From Paenibacillus thiaminolyticus (GTDB lineage Bacteria; Bacillota; Bacilli; Paenibacillales; Paenibacillaceae): DNA of 64,000 nt. Made by a program: the position numbers and the translations under genes. The number at the start of each line of letters is the position of its first letter. Within the stretch, counting starts at the first letter, position 1. The DNA lies in the NCBI RefSeq assembly GCF_007066085.1, contig NZ_CP041405.1:5673501-5737500 (forward strand). The letters run 5' to 3'. The notes beneath the pieces are model-generated. The model was not told where the DNA came from, searched no databases, and saw nothing but the letters and a program-made list of their open reading frames with translations. Of this stretch, positions 23,348 to 31,625 are shown in pieces.

Positions 23348-23695
23348 AAAACTGCACCATTTCCCTAGACACGTTTGTCCGGGAGGCGAAATCCGCAAAA
23401 CTGCACGATTTCTCCAGACACGCCTGTTCGGTAAGCGAAATCTGCAAAACTGCATGATTTCAACACCTATTCAATAAGCGAAATCCTGCGTAAATACAGC
23501 AATTCGATATGGACGACTTTACTAGAAAGGGAATCCTGCAAAACTGCAGGAATTTCACCCGTTTCGCTTCGACTTGAAGCAAAAGGGCCCAAAATGATGT
23601 AGATTTGCAGCAATTCCTCGGGATGTGGACTGATTGAGCCGAAATTCCTGTAAAATAGCAGCAATTCCCTCCACACGTTCAAGCCCCAGGAGGCA
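23348..23695. repeat. Array of seven degenerate ~49-bp units
   Basis: Units begin near 23348, 23397, 23446, 23492, 23540, 23601 and 23652. Each carries AAAACTGCAnnATTTC near its start and GCGAAATCCTGC near its end, with a variable middle. The junction TCCTGCAAAACTGCAGGA can form a small hairpin. No reading frame is supported. Confidence 0.75.
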
Positions 23696-23780
23696 ACGAT
23701 GCTTCCTGAAGGAGATGATGCCCTGAAGGCGATGATGCCCCCAGGATCCGACGCGGTCTCTTTTATCCCGTAAAATCAGG

Positions 23781-23945
23781 CCGTTGAGAAGTTAATGGGA
23801 ATTTTCGCCACTTTATTTTTTATTTAGTGGATCTCGTCTCTCCGTAGAAAAAATCGACCTAAAACGCTCTGAGTGCCAAGTTCTGATTAGGTAAATTAAC
23901 ATCTCCAGCCCTTCGTAAAAAACAAGGGTTTTCCAACAGCCTGGT
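23781..23945. repeat. ~160-bp direct repeat, copy 2
   Basis: Same blocks as copy 1, about 80% alike by eye, starting ~594 bases later. It is followed by a single partial unit (GAATGCAGCAATTT, then GGAATTCCTGCAAAA) before the IS256 remnant. Confidence 0.8.
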
Positions 23946-23957
23946 GAATGCAGCAAT

Positions 23958-24512
23958 TTATGCTGTTTGAGCCGCTATTTGGTGGAATTCCTGCAAAAGC
24001 ACCTTATTTTCACCTCTTTGTATCTTGAGGGGAGCCAGTTGCTTGCATAGCTCACTAACGGTCGATTTGGAGAACTCCGTCCCGCACAGTTCTTCGGTGA
24101 TATTGCTTACTTTTCGCGTTGAGACACCATTAAGCACCATCTCCATCATGGCTAAGACAAGGGCTTGCTCACTGCGGTGGTACCGAGAAAAAAGTTCCGT
24201 GGAGAACTGACCGTTGCGGAAACGCGGCACTTGCAGGGTTAATTGCCCCACCCGTGCTGTCAGCCGATGCCGATGCGGATATGATCCATTACGGTAACCT
24301 GCACGTTCTTCTGAGCGCTCATAGTGCCCCGCCTTCAGCTGTTCCGTTGCTTGTGCCTGCAATACTTGATTCAAGATGGACCCTAATAGGGCCGCAATCC
24401 CCGCATCTCTTGATTCGGATAAAACAGTTGATGCAAAAGTTGTGAATCTAGGGTATTCTGGTATTAAGTCATAGCTAGATCCTCCTTCGGAATGTTGTCT
24501 CGACAACCTCAT
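23958..24512 (-). pseudogene. IS256-family transposase, N-terminal fragment
   Basis: A 184-residue frame. From residue ~55 it reads as the IS256 N-terminal half: AGYRNGSYPHR, VGQLTLQVPRFRNGQFSTELF, RYHRSEQALVLAMMEMVLNG, and VSTRKVSNITEELCG. After SELCKQLAPLK the similarity stops, where a full protein would continue to ~400 residues with the catalytic DDE domain. The gene is therefore truncated and inactive. Confidence 0.88.
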
Positions 24513-24592
24513 TCTATACGAGGATTCTTGCTATGGCTCTTCTTTTTTGCCATTTGCTTTTTACACAATTATATGGACTTAGCTTTTAGTCC
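23958..24592 (-). mobile_element. Truncated IS256-family element
   Basis: The N-terminal transposase fragment (23958-24512) plus an upstream flank whose TTTACACAATTATATGGACT (about 24569-24590) resembles the terminal inverted repeats of this family. The other end and half of the transposase are lost into repeat sequence. Confidence 0.65.
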
Positions 24593-25110
24593 AATGGATA
24601 GCCGGGAATTGATGCAGTTTTTTCAGTCACTTCGCTGCGCACTTACACCTTTACAGCGCTTGTAACAGGCATCCCTGCGCCAATGGAAGCGGCGAACCAT
24701 CGTCTGATCATGATGACAACTCCTATTCTCTCCGCGTAAACTAAAAACACAAGGGCAGTATTTCCCTATTCCGTCTAGGGATATTTCCATTCTTCTATGC
24801 TAAAAGGAGCTGGAACGCAAAGCCCCGGATCGCGGCGTTGCCTGCGCATGGGCCGGGGCGGAATCCGTTTCCAATTGCCTGCTGAACAAGGTACGCTGCC
24901 GCCGCCAGCGAACCCTGAATTATTGCCTTTACACAGTTCTCTTCGGTCGTCATAATGAGAACGGAATAATATTTTCCTGATGGGCTGCGGCTGCAGACGG
25001 ATGAGTTTTACGATTCGAAATGGATTGATTTGATTCGGAAACGAATCAGCACGGAGCGGGGGGCGGCATCGGAAGGGATGGTGTACGCCCCGGCTGCTCC
25101 GTGCAGCGGA
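24593..25110. other. Gene-poor stretch
   Basis: No supported gene on either strand. A weak hairpin (TATTTCCCTA / TAGGGATATT) lies near 24760-24787. A short frame near 24975-25045 (LRLQTDEFYDSKWIDLIRKRIST) has protein-like composition but no start, so it may be a remnant. Confidence 0.5.
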
Positions 25111-25111
25111 A

Positions 25112-25154
25112 GAAGCCGGAACGGGTATGGGAGCCCGAGTTCCGGCTTTTTCGC
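25112..25154. terminator. Hairpin after the IclR-type gene
   Basis: AGCCGGAACGGG pairs with CCCGAGTTCCGGCT. The + strand side ends in TTTTT and the minus side in CTTCTT, so termination of the minus-strand gene ending at 25168 is plausible but not ideal. Confidence 0.5.
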
Positions 25155-25167
25155 GCTGGAAGGCGCT

Positions 25168-25920
25168 TCACAGAAATCCGTTCAGCCGCGACATCTCCCG
25201 CGTCGTCTGAAGAAGCAGGGCGAGCCAGCGATCCACATGCTGCTCCATCCGCTCGCTTGGCCCGATCAGACTGATGGAGGCGAGAACGCTGCCGTCGCTC
25301 TGGAAGATAGGCGCCGCAATGCCGGTGACGCCGATATTGCGCATATTGGAGCTGATCTCATAGCCCTGGCTCCGGATATGTTCCAGACGGAGACGCAGCT
25401 GCTCCGGTTCGGTGATGGAATGGCTGGTGAAGGCCGTCATCGGCTCGTTCAGCACCGCCTCCTGAAGCGCCTCTGGCCCGTAGGCGAGAATGACGCGCGA
25501 AGCGCTGGTCGCATAAAGCGGGAAGCGCCGGTAACCGTCAATAATGAAGCGAATCGGCAGGGGGGAGTCCAGCTTGTCCACGTAGATGGCATCCATATGA
25601 TCACGAATGCACAGGCAGACCGATTCCTTCGTGGCGTCGGCCAACTGCTGTAAATATGGCCGGGCGAAGCCGACCACATCATCGTCATTCTTCACTTTGT
25701 TGCCCAGCTCCAGCAAGGTGTAGCCGAGCGAATACAGTTTGTTTCGCGGGTTCTGCTTGATGAATCCTTCGCTTTCCAGCGTGGACAGCATCTTGTGAAC
25801 GGCGCCCTTGGACCATGTCAATTCCCGGCTCAGATCCGTCACTCCCCACTCTTTGCCGCCACGAAGAAATAATTTCAGCAGCGTACAGCATTTCTGTACG
25901 GAGGTCAGATAATGCTCCAT
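25168..25920 (-). CDS. IclR-family transcriptional regulator
   Basis: A 250-residue protein with the IclR winged helix (about 5-65: SVQKCCTLLKLFLRGGKEWGVTDLSRELTWSKGAVHKMLSTLESEGFI) and the C-terminal effector domain (about 80-245, with GYRRFPLYATSASRVILA and GVTGIAAPIF). IclR proteins usually control a neighbouring catabolic or uptake operon in response to its substrate. It is divergent from a PotD/A/B/C-like importer plus M20 peptidase, whose promoter region carries two palindromic sites. AGGAGAGAAAAT precedes ATG 25920. The ligand is probably the imported compound or its hydrolysis product. Confidence 0.9.
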   Translation of the reverse strand: MEHYLTSVQKCCTLLKLFLRGGKEWGVTDLSRELTWSKGAVHKMLSTLESEGFIKQNPRNKLYSLGYTLLELGNKVKNDDDVVGFARPYLQQLADATKESVCLCIRDHMDAIYVDKLDSPLPIRFIIDGYRRFPLYATSASRVILAYGPEALQEAVLNEPMTAFTSHSITEPEQLRLRLEHIRSQGYEISSNMRNIGVTGIAAPIFQSDGSVLASISLIGPSERMEQHVDRWLALLLQTTREMSRLNGFL

Positions 25921-26060
25921 ATTTTCTCTCCTACTTCTGCTAGCCTAGCCATTGCACTTGCCGGATTCCGGCAGGCCAGCGCGCTAGATATCGCCAATCA
26001 TTTTGTCGAATAATACCCTATTATCAAGTGTTAAAAAGTGACAAATATCATTGTTATATA

Positions 26061-26089
26061 TTGAACATACCATGCCCCTGTGCTAAAAT
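26061..26089 (+). promoter_or_regulatory. Sigma-A promoter of the importer operon
   Basis: TTGAAC (26061-26066), a 17-base spacer and TAAAAT (26084-26089), with TG shortly before the -10. The predicted start (~26096) lies just ahead of the tandem operators. Confidence 0.75.
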
Positions 26090-26099
26090 CAAACCAAGT

Positions 26100-26135
26100 T
26101 TCACTAATTATGAACAATGTTCACTAATGGTGAAC
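26100..26135. promoter_or_regulatory. Tandem IclR-type operators
   Basis: TTCACTAATTATGAAC (26100-26115) and TTCACTAATGGTGAAC (26120-26135) differ in two bases and are 20 bp apart, two helical turns on the same face. The second sits within the perfect inverted repeat GTTCAC-N5-GTGAAC (26119-26135). The position just downstream of the promoter fits repression. Confidence 0.75.
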
Positions 26136-26149
26136 AAAATGGAGGGGGA

Positions 26150-27250
26150 ATGATGATGAAAAGACAATGGGTGCCGCTGCTTCTGCTGTGCGCGTTAGTG
26201 GCGTCGCTGTTGACCGCTTGCGGGGAGTCCAAATCCGCTGCCGGGGATGGAAGCGGTTCCAACTCGCAGGGGCTCGGGGGAGAACTGGTCGTAGCGGGCA
26301 ATGGCGCCACCGTGGAGGCGTTGATGAAGGATGAGATTTTCAAAAAGTTCAATGCCAAGTATCCGGACGTAAAGCTCTCCTACGTGTCCGGGGTATCAAC
26401 GGATATTGTCGCCAAGGTGACCGCGCAGCAAGGTTCGCCGCAGATCGATGTCGTCGTCATCGAGGGCGGCGAGCAGGAGGCGGGCCGGGGGAAAGGTCTA
26501 TGGGAGCCGCTTGATCCTTCCGCCGTGCCGAACATGTCCAAGGTGGACGGAGCGTTAGCCGTGGCGGAGAACAGCGGCGTGACGGTGAATTATACGCCGA
26601 TGGGCATCTCGTACAATGCGAAGCTGGCCCAGGAGAGAGGGCTTCCCGTGCCGGAATCGTGGAATGATCTGGCCCGTCCCGAGATGAAGGGCCAGATTAC
26701 ATTAACAGAGATGTCCAGCAATTTCGGCCGTTCGGCGACGATTATGCTTGCTTACGCGAACGGCGGATCGGAGCGGGAGATGGCGCCGGGGTTCGAGAAG
26801 CTGAAGCAGATTGCCGGATATATGCCGACCTTCGCCAAGACGGCGGCGCAGCTGCAGCAGAATCTGCAGAACCATACGTCCGTGTATACCGCCTGGACGA
26901 TGGCCCGCAGCATCGTGCAGAAGGATCAGGGCGTGGAATTGGAATTCGTCATTCCGAAGGAAGGGGCCAATATCGTCCCGAACGTTGCTTCGCTGGTGAA
27001 GGGCGCGAAGCATCCGAAGGCTGCCGCGGCATTCATTGATTTCTTATTGACGGATGAGGTGCAGACGCTGTATGCGACGAAGCTGTATTACAACACGGCC
27101 GTCGATGTAGAGCTGCCGGAAGAGACGGCGAAGCTGCTGAACTTCGACAAGAGCCTCATCGTCCCGTTCGATTACGGGACGATCAGCGACAACACGAAGC
27201 AATGGCTCGACACGTTCAACAAAGAGGTCGCGCCTCTGGTAGGCAAATAG
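26150..27250 (+). CDS. ABC importer substrate-binding lipoprotein (PotD-like)
   Basis: A 366-residue lipoprotein. The signal sequence ends in the lipobox LTAC with lipid-bearing Cys24, followed by a Gly/Ser linker. The mature part is a periplasmic-binding fold of the PotD/Fbp type. It starts ELVVAGNGATVEALMKDEIFKKFNAKYPDVKLSYV, with VVIEGGEQEAGRGKGLWEPLD and the hinge strand YTPMGISYNAKLAQERGLPVPESWNDL. It binds the substrate outside the membrane and delivers it to the permeases encoded downstream. The downstream M20 peptidase suggests an amide-linked organic substrate rather than a polyamine or iron. ATG 26150 follows GGAGGGGG; two further in-frame ATG codons follow immediately. Confidence 0.87.
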   Translation: MMMKRQWVPLLLLCALVASLLTACGESKSAAGDGSGSNSQGLGGELVVAGNGATVEALMKDEIFKKFNAKYPDVKLSYVSGVSTDIVAKVTAQQGSPQIDVVVIEGGEQEAGRGKGLWEPLDPSAVPNMSKVDGALAVAENSGVTVNYTPMGISYNAKLAQERGLPVPESWNDLARPEMKGQITLTEMSSNFGRSATIMLAYANGGSEREMAPGFEKLKQIAGYMPTFAKTAAQLQQNLQNHTSVYTAWTMARSIVQKDQGVELEFVIPKEGANIVPNVASLVKGAKHPKAAAAFIDFLLTDEVQTLYATKLYYNTAVDVELPEETAKLLNFDKSLIVPFDYGTISDNTKQWLDTFNKEVAPLVGK

Positions 27251-27283
27251 TAAGCAAACCGATGACAGGACGGAGGCAGGCTC

Positions 27284-28393
27284 ATGACGATCACGTATGA
27301 TGTAGAATTGCAGAATATCCATAAGCGGTTCGGCGGGACGGTCGTCGTTGACCGGTTCGACTTGGCGGTGGAGCGGGGAGAATGCGTCACCTTCCTCGGC
27401 CCGTCGGGCTGCGGGAAGACGACAACCTTGAACATGATTGCCGGCTTCCTCGAGCCGGACGGCGGAGAGCTTCGCATCAAGGGCCGCTCGATGCGGGGGG
27501 TTCCGGCGAACAAGCGCGATCTCGGCATGGTGTTCCAGACCTATTCGCTGTTCCCGCATATGCCGGTCGGCGAGAATGTCGCTTACGGCCTCAAACTGAG
27601 AAAGACGCCGAAGGGAGAGACAGCGGATCGCGTGCGGAGGGTGCTTGATCTCGTCAAGCTGCCGCATGTGGCGGACCGCTATCCGAAGCAGCTGTCCGGG
27701 GGACAGCGGCAGCGCATCGCGATTGCCCGGGCGCTGGTCACCGAGCCGTCCCTGCTGCTGCTCGACGAGCCCCTCAGCAATCTGGATGCGAAGCTGAGGG
27801 AGGAGCTGCGGGAGGAATTGAAGCGGCTCCAGCAGGACATCGGCGTGACGACCATCTTCGTCACCCATGATCAGGAAGAGGCGATGTACTTGTCTGATCG
27901 GATTGTCGTACTGAATCATGGCGCCGTGGAGCAGATCGGCACGCCTGATCAGATATACGAGGCGCCGGCCACCGCCTTCGTGCATGAATTCATCGGCAAG
28001 TCGAACCGGTTCGCGGCCGAGGTTATCTCCACTGGCGAGCAAGGGGGCGAGCTAAGGACGGCGGGCGGACTGCGGTTCCGAGCCGGGCGGCAGCGTTACC
28101 CGTTCCGGGAGGGAGAGCCTGTGCACGCTTATGTGCGGCCGGAGCATATCCGGGTCGAATTCGGGCAGGAGGCCGGCGGGCCGGCGAGCGAGGAGCCGAA
28201 TACGGTATCGGGAACAATAAGCTTGCTGTCCTATCTGGGCGCCTATGGCGAGATGGTTGTCCATACGGCGGGCGGCGCCATCACGGTGCGGACGCACTCG
28301 CCGCGCCGGGCCATGGCTGCGGCCCAGGGACAGGCCGTCAAGCTAACGTGGGACGAGGCGGATGTGCTCGTCTTCCCGCGAGGGGAGGCGTGA
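27284..28393 (+). CDS. ABC importer ATP-binding protein (PotA-like)
   Basis: A 369-residue ATPase: Walker A GPSGCGKTT (39-47), Q-loop VFQTYSLFPHM, signature LSGGQRQR (137-144), Walker B LLLLDEP (157-163) and switch His195 (FVTHDQEEA). A C-terminal TOBE-type regulatory extension (about 240-369) is typical of polyamine/iron/opine-class importers. It powers the two permeases that follow. GGACGGAGGCAGG precedes ATG. The stop and the next ATG are separated by 3 bases, so the operon is tightly coupled. Confidence 0.93.
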   Translation: MTITYDVELQNIHKRFGGTVVVDRFDLAVERGECVTFLGPSGCGKTTTLNMIAGFLEPDGGELRIKGRSMRGVPANKRDLGMVFQTYSLFPHMPVGENVAYGLKLRKTPKGETADRVRRVLDLVKLPHVADRYPKQLSGGQRQRIAIARALVTEPSLLLLDEPLSNLDAKLREELREELKRLQQDIGVTTIFVTHDQEEAMYLSDRIVVLNHGAVEQIGTPDQIYEAPATAFVHEFIGKSNRFAAEVISTGEQGGELRTAGGLRFRAGRQRYPFREGEPVHAYVRPEHIRVEFGQEAGGPASEEPNTVSGTISLLSYLGAYGEMVVHTAGGAITVRTHSPRRAMAAAQGQAVKLTWDEADVLVFPRGEA

Positions 28394-28396
28394 CGG

Positions 28397-29257
28397 ATGG
28401 AGCAGGGCCGACGGAAGTCATGGATTGCGCTGCTGCTTCTTGCGCCGAGTCTTATCCTCATCCTGGGCGTATTCCTCCTGCCGATGCTGTATATGTTCCT
28501 CATCAGCGTCCGGGAGGACGGGGGAACGGGAGCCTGGACGATCGCGCAGTACCGGTTGTTTTTCGTGGATGTGTACTATGCGGAGGTGCTGTGGCGAACG
28601 GTCAAGCTGAGCGCGTATACCGTCCTGGCTTGTCTTGTCCTCGGCTACCCGGTCGCCATGTATATGGCCCGGGCCACGCCGAAGATTAGGGGGCTGATTA
28701 CCTTCCTTATCATCTCGCCGCATCTGATTAGCGTCGTGATTCGGAATTTCGGCTGGGTCGTCATTCTAAGCGACAATGGCTTCATTAACAACAGCCTGCT
28801 CGCGCTGGGGCTGATCGAGAGCCCGCTGCGCCTGCTGTACAACGAGCTCGGCGTCGTTATCGGCTTGACGGACTCCCTGATCGTCTATATGGTGCTGGCT
28901 ATCGCCACCAGCCTCTATGCCGTAGACGCCTCGCTGTATAAAGCGGCCGGCATTCTCGGCGCGTCGCGTCTGCGCATGTTCTTCAGCGTTACTTTGCCGC
29001 TCAGCATGCCTGGAGTATTCGCCGGAACGACGCTGGTGTTCAGCCTGGCGATGAGCGCCTTCGTCACGCCGGCCTTGATGGGCGGCACGTCGGTGAAGGT
29101 GATGCCTGTCATCGCCTACGAGCAGATGATGGCCGCTTATGATTGGTCGCTTGGCGCGGCGCTGGCCTTCCTGTTGCTCGGATCGACGCTTGGGCTGGTG
29201 TCGGTATTTACGAAATTGGTGGAGACGAAGCGATATAAGGAGGTGTTCTCGTCATGA
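28397..29257 (+). CDS. ABC importer permease (PotB-like)
   Basis: A 286-residue membrane protein with six predicted helices. It carries the ABC permease docking loop DASLYKAAGILGASRLRMFFSVTLPLSMPG (the EAA motif, about residues 175-205). The first segment is preceded by a short basic N-terminus. GGGGAGGCG precedes ATG. It overlaps the next permease gene by 4 bases (ATGA). It forms the transmembrane channel with the product of 29254-30072. Confidence 0.9.
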   Translation: MEQGRRKSWIALLLLAPSLILILGVFLLPMLYMFLISVREDGGTGAWTIAQYRLFFVDVYYAEVLWRTVKLSAYTVLACLVLGYPVAMYMARATPKIRGLITFLIISPHLISVVIRNFGWVVILSDNGFINNSLLALGLIESPLRLLYNELGVVIGLTDSLIVYMVLAIATSLYAVDASLYKAAGILGASRLRMFFSVTLPLSMPGVFAGTTLVFSLAMSAFVTPALMGGTSVKVMPVIAYEQMMAAYDWSLGAALAFLLLGSTLGLVSVFTKLVETKRYKEVFSS

Positions 29258-30072
29258 CGAACCGAACGGGGCGGTTTCGCATTTCCCCCCTAGGCATCAT
29301 TGCGTTTCTCGTCGTCTTCTTCGTGGTCTCGCCGCTTCTTATTATTGTGCCGACCTCCTTCACGGCGACAGGGGTGCTTCGCTTTCCGCCAGAGGGCTTC
29401 TCCTTGCAATGGTATGCGAAAATCCTGGAACGGCCGGAGTTCATCGAATCGTTCTGGGTCAGCTTGAAGCTAGCCGCGGTGACGGCAGTCCTGGCGACGC
29501 TTATCGGCACGCTGGCCGCCTTCGCGCTGCACAAGTACAAGCCGCCCGGGAGCGGGGCGCTGAACGCGCTGCTCCTGTCGCCGCTTACCGTGCCGTCGCT
29601 TATTATCGGCATCTCGGCGCTGCTGTTCTTCACCCGCATCGGGCTGGCGGGAACGTTCGCCGGGCTGCTGCTGTCCCACATCCTGATCTCGGTGCCTTAT
29701 GTCGTCCGGCTCGTGCTGACGGGGCTCAGTTCCTTCGATTACACGCTGGAGAGGGCAGCGGCCATATTGGGGGCGCATCCGGTGCGGACGTTTTGGGATA
29801 TTACGCTGCCGGTTATCCGGCCGGCGATTTTTTCCGGAATGGTGTTCGCGTTCCTGACGTCCTTCGATAATGTGACGGTGTCCTTGTTCTTGATCTCGCC
29901 TTCGACGACGACGCTGCCGATGGCGATCTTCAATTATATGCAGGAGTCCTTGACGCCGCTGGTCGCTTCGATCTCTTCGATTATGATCTTGCTGAGTCTG
30001 GTCTTCATTTTCCTTTTGGAACGGGTATACGGCCTTGATCGGTTGTTCGGCTCCCATTCCCACTCTCATTAA
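29254..30072 (+). CDS. ABC importer permease (PotC-like)
   Basis: A 272-residue membrane protein with about six helices and the EAA-type loop YTLERAAAILGAHPVRTFWDITLPVIRPA (about 160-190). The ATG overlaps the stop of the first permease. GGAGGTGTTCTC precedes it. The protein ends in an unusual SHSHSH tail, which could weakly bind metal but is more likely neutral. It pairs with the upstream permease. Confidence 0.9.
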   Translation: MTNRTGRFRISPLGIIAFLVVFFVVSPLLIIVPTSFTATGVLRFPPEGFSLQWYAKILERPEFIESFWVSLKLAAVTAVLATLIGTLAAFALHKYKPPGSGALNALLLSPLTVPSLIIGISALLFFTRIGLAGTFAGLLLSHILISVPYVVRLVLTGLSSFDYTLERAAAILGAHPVRTFWDITLPVIRPAIFSGMVFAFLTSFDNVTVSLFLISPSTTTLPMAIFNYMQESLTPLVASISSIMILLSLVFIFLLERVYGLDRLFGSHSHSH

Positions 30073-30088
30073 GGCAGGTTGAACGGAT

Positions 30089-31225
30089 ATGAACTACTTA
30101 CCACGGTTGGAACGGCGGCTGCCCGAGATGATGGCGCTGCTCGAGCAAAGCGTGAACATGGATTCCCCGTCGGCGGACAAGGCGTTGACGGATCGGTTGA
30201 TCGGCTGGTATGAGGAGCGGTTCCGCGAGCAATTGCAGGCCGAAGTCGAGCGGGTACCGAACGAATTATATGGCGATCGGCTTGCCGTCCGCATAGGCAG
30301 CGGTCCCCGCCGCATCTTGCTCGTCGCCCATGCCGATACGGTATGGACCGCCGGGGAAGCGGGCAGACGCCCGTTCCGCGCAGACAGCAAGCGGGCCTAC
30401 GGGCCTGGCGTGTATGATATGAAGGCCAGCTTGATCCAGGCCTTGTATGCGATGAAGCTGCTGCAGGCGGAGGGGCGGCTGCGCGACTCGCTGTCGATCG
30501 TGCTGCTCATCAACAGCGACGAAGAGATCGGCAGCCCGACGTCGCGGGCATGGATCGAGGCTTACGCGAAGGAGAGCGAAGCGGCTCTTGTGCTTGAGCC
30601 TCCGCTGGAGCCGAACGGGGCCTTGAAGACGGCCCGCAAAGGCAGCGGCCGCTTCCTGCTGGCGGTGCAAGGGCAAGCCGCCCATGCGGGGGTGAATCCC
30701 GAGGCGGGCATCTCGGCGGTGGAGGAGCTGGCCCGGCAGATTATCCGGCTGCACTCGTGGTCTGATGCGGACCGCGGCATCCAGATCAATGTGGGCAAGA
30801 TCGCCGGAGGCATCGGCGCCAACGTGGTTGCGGATTATGCCGAGGCCGAGATCGATGTGCGCGTAGATACGATGGACAACTTCCGGAGCTTCCCGGGGAG
30901 GCTGAAAGGGCTTGCTCCCAGTCTGCCCGGCACCCGCCTGCGCATCGGCGGCGGTATGAACCGGCCGCCGATGGAGCGGACCGCGTCAAGCGCCCGGCTG
31001 TATGAGATTGCCCGCTTGGCAGCCCGGGAGGAGCTGAGCTTGGAGCTGGAGGAGGCCGGCACTGGCGGCGTCAGCGACGGCAACTTCATCGCCGCCTGCG
31101 GCACGCCGACACTCGACGGGCTCGGCGTCGGCGGGGGCGGCGCGCATTCGCCGTCCGAATTCATCTGGGTGCATGAGCTGACCCGCCGCACGGCTTTATT
31201 GGCCGGCATTTTGGAGCGGATTTAG
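30089..31225 (+). CDS. M20-family metallopeptidase (carboxypeptidase G2-like)
   Basis: A 378-residue di-zinc amidohydrolase. Metal ligands and catalytic residues are visible: AHADTV (His81, Asp83), GVYDMK (Asp110) and NSDEEIGS (Glu145 base, Glu146). The dimerisation domain contains QGQAAHAGVNPEAGISAVEELA. The C-terminal GGGGAHSPSEFI supplies the last His. Members such as carboxypeptidase G2 cut N-acyl or N-aryl amino acid amides. It is the last gene of the IclR-controlled importer operon, 16 bases after the permease, so it probably hydrolyses the imported substrate in the cytoplasm. No signal peptide is present. Confidence 0.9.
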   Translation: MNYLPRLERRLPEMMALLEQSVNMDSPSADKALTDRLIGWYEERFREQLQAEVERVPNELYGDRLAVRIGSGPRRILLVAHADTVWTAGEAGRRPFRADSKRAYGPGVYDMKASLIQALYAMKLLQAEGRLRDSLSIVLLINSDEEIGSPTSRAWIEAYAKESEAALVLEPPLEPNGALKTARKGSGRFLLAVQGQAAHAGVNPEAGISAVEELARQIIRLHSWSDADRGIQINVGKIAGGIGANVVADYAEAEIDVRVDTMDNFRSFPGRLKGLAPSLPGTRLRIGGGMNRPPMERTASSARLYEIARLAAREELSLELEEAGTGGVSDGNFIAACGTPTLDGLGVGGGGAHSPSEFIWVHELTRRTALLAGILERI

Positions 31226-31369
31226 CTCTTCTCAGGCCGCCGGGGCATGTGGACGGGCAGTGCTGGCAATTGGATACGGCAGGGGAACAGATCACGATCA
31301 GCGTTAGAATACTCATGAACCTTTTGGCAGATTCGTATTCAACTAACTTTATAATAAGAGAAGAGGCTG

Positions 31370-31400
31370 TCCCATAAGTAGCTTTTACTTACCTGTGGGA
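31370..31400. repeat. Hairpin without T-run
   Basis: TCCCA-TAAGTA (31370-31380) pairs with TACTTA and TGGGA (31386-31400). The sequence GGCTGTCCCATAAG recalls some IS ends, but no partner end was found. The remainder of 31226-31625 holds only the next terminator and AT-rich sequence likely to contain the promoter of the next gene. Confidence 0.45.
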
Positions 31401-31422
31401 TGACCGTTAGATTCGAGAAAAG

Positions 31423-31466
31423 GTCGAGTTAGGGTTTGCATTTATTCCCGTACTCGACTTTTTTTG
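31423..31466 (+). terminator. Rho-independent terminator separating importer operon and NRPS cluster
   Basis: GTCGAGT pairs with ACTCGAC, AGGG/CCC pair inside, followed by eight T. Confidence 0.85.
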
Positions 31467-31625
31467 CTTCATCGCCGCCCTTGAAAGGATAAATTTGACT
31501 TAACAACCTTTTTATGATACTTTTCATAATTATAGTTTTTCTTTCAGCGAAGTCGTTTGCTTTCCAACAAGAATGATAGTTTGAAATCTTTCTCGTTACT
31601 AACTTCGATAGAAGGAGAGAGTGAT

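Noticed and set aside
23348..23695. Regularly spaced ~49-bp repeats that look like a CRISPR array
   Set aside because: The conserved parts are degenerate, spacing varies from 46 to 61, no cas gene is near, and the middle segments are not spacer-like.
25030..25653. 207-codon + strand frame overlapping the IclR gene
   Set aside because: Antisense shadow of the IclR-family gene, whose domain features are clear.
31361..31400. Possible IS or MITE end (GGCTGTCCCATAAG)
   Set aside because: No partner end, no target duplication and no transposase nearby; treated as a hairpin only.
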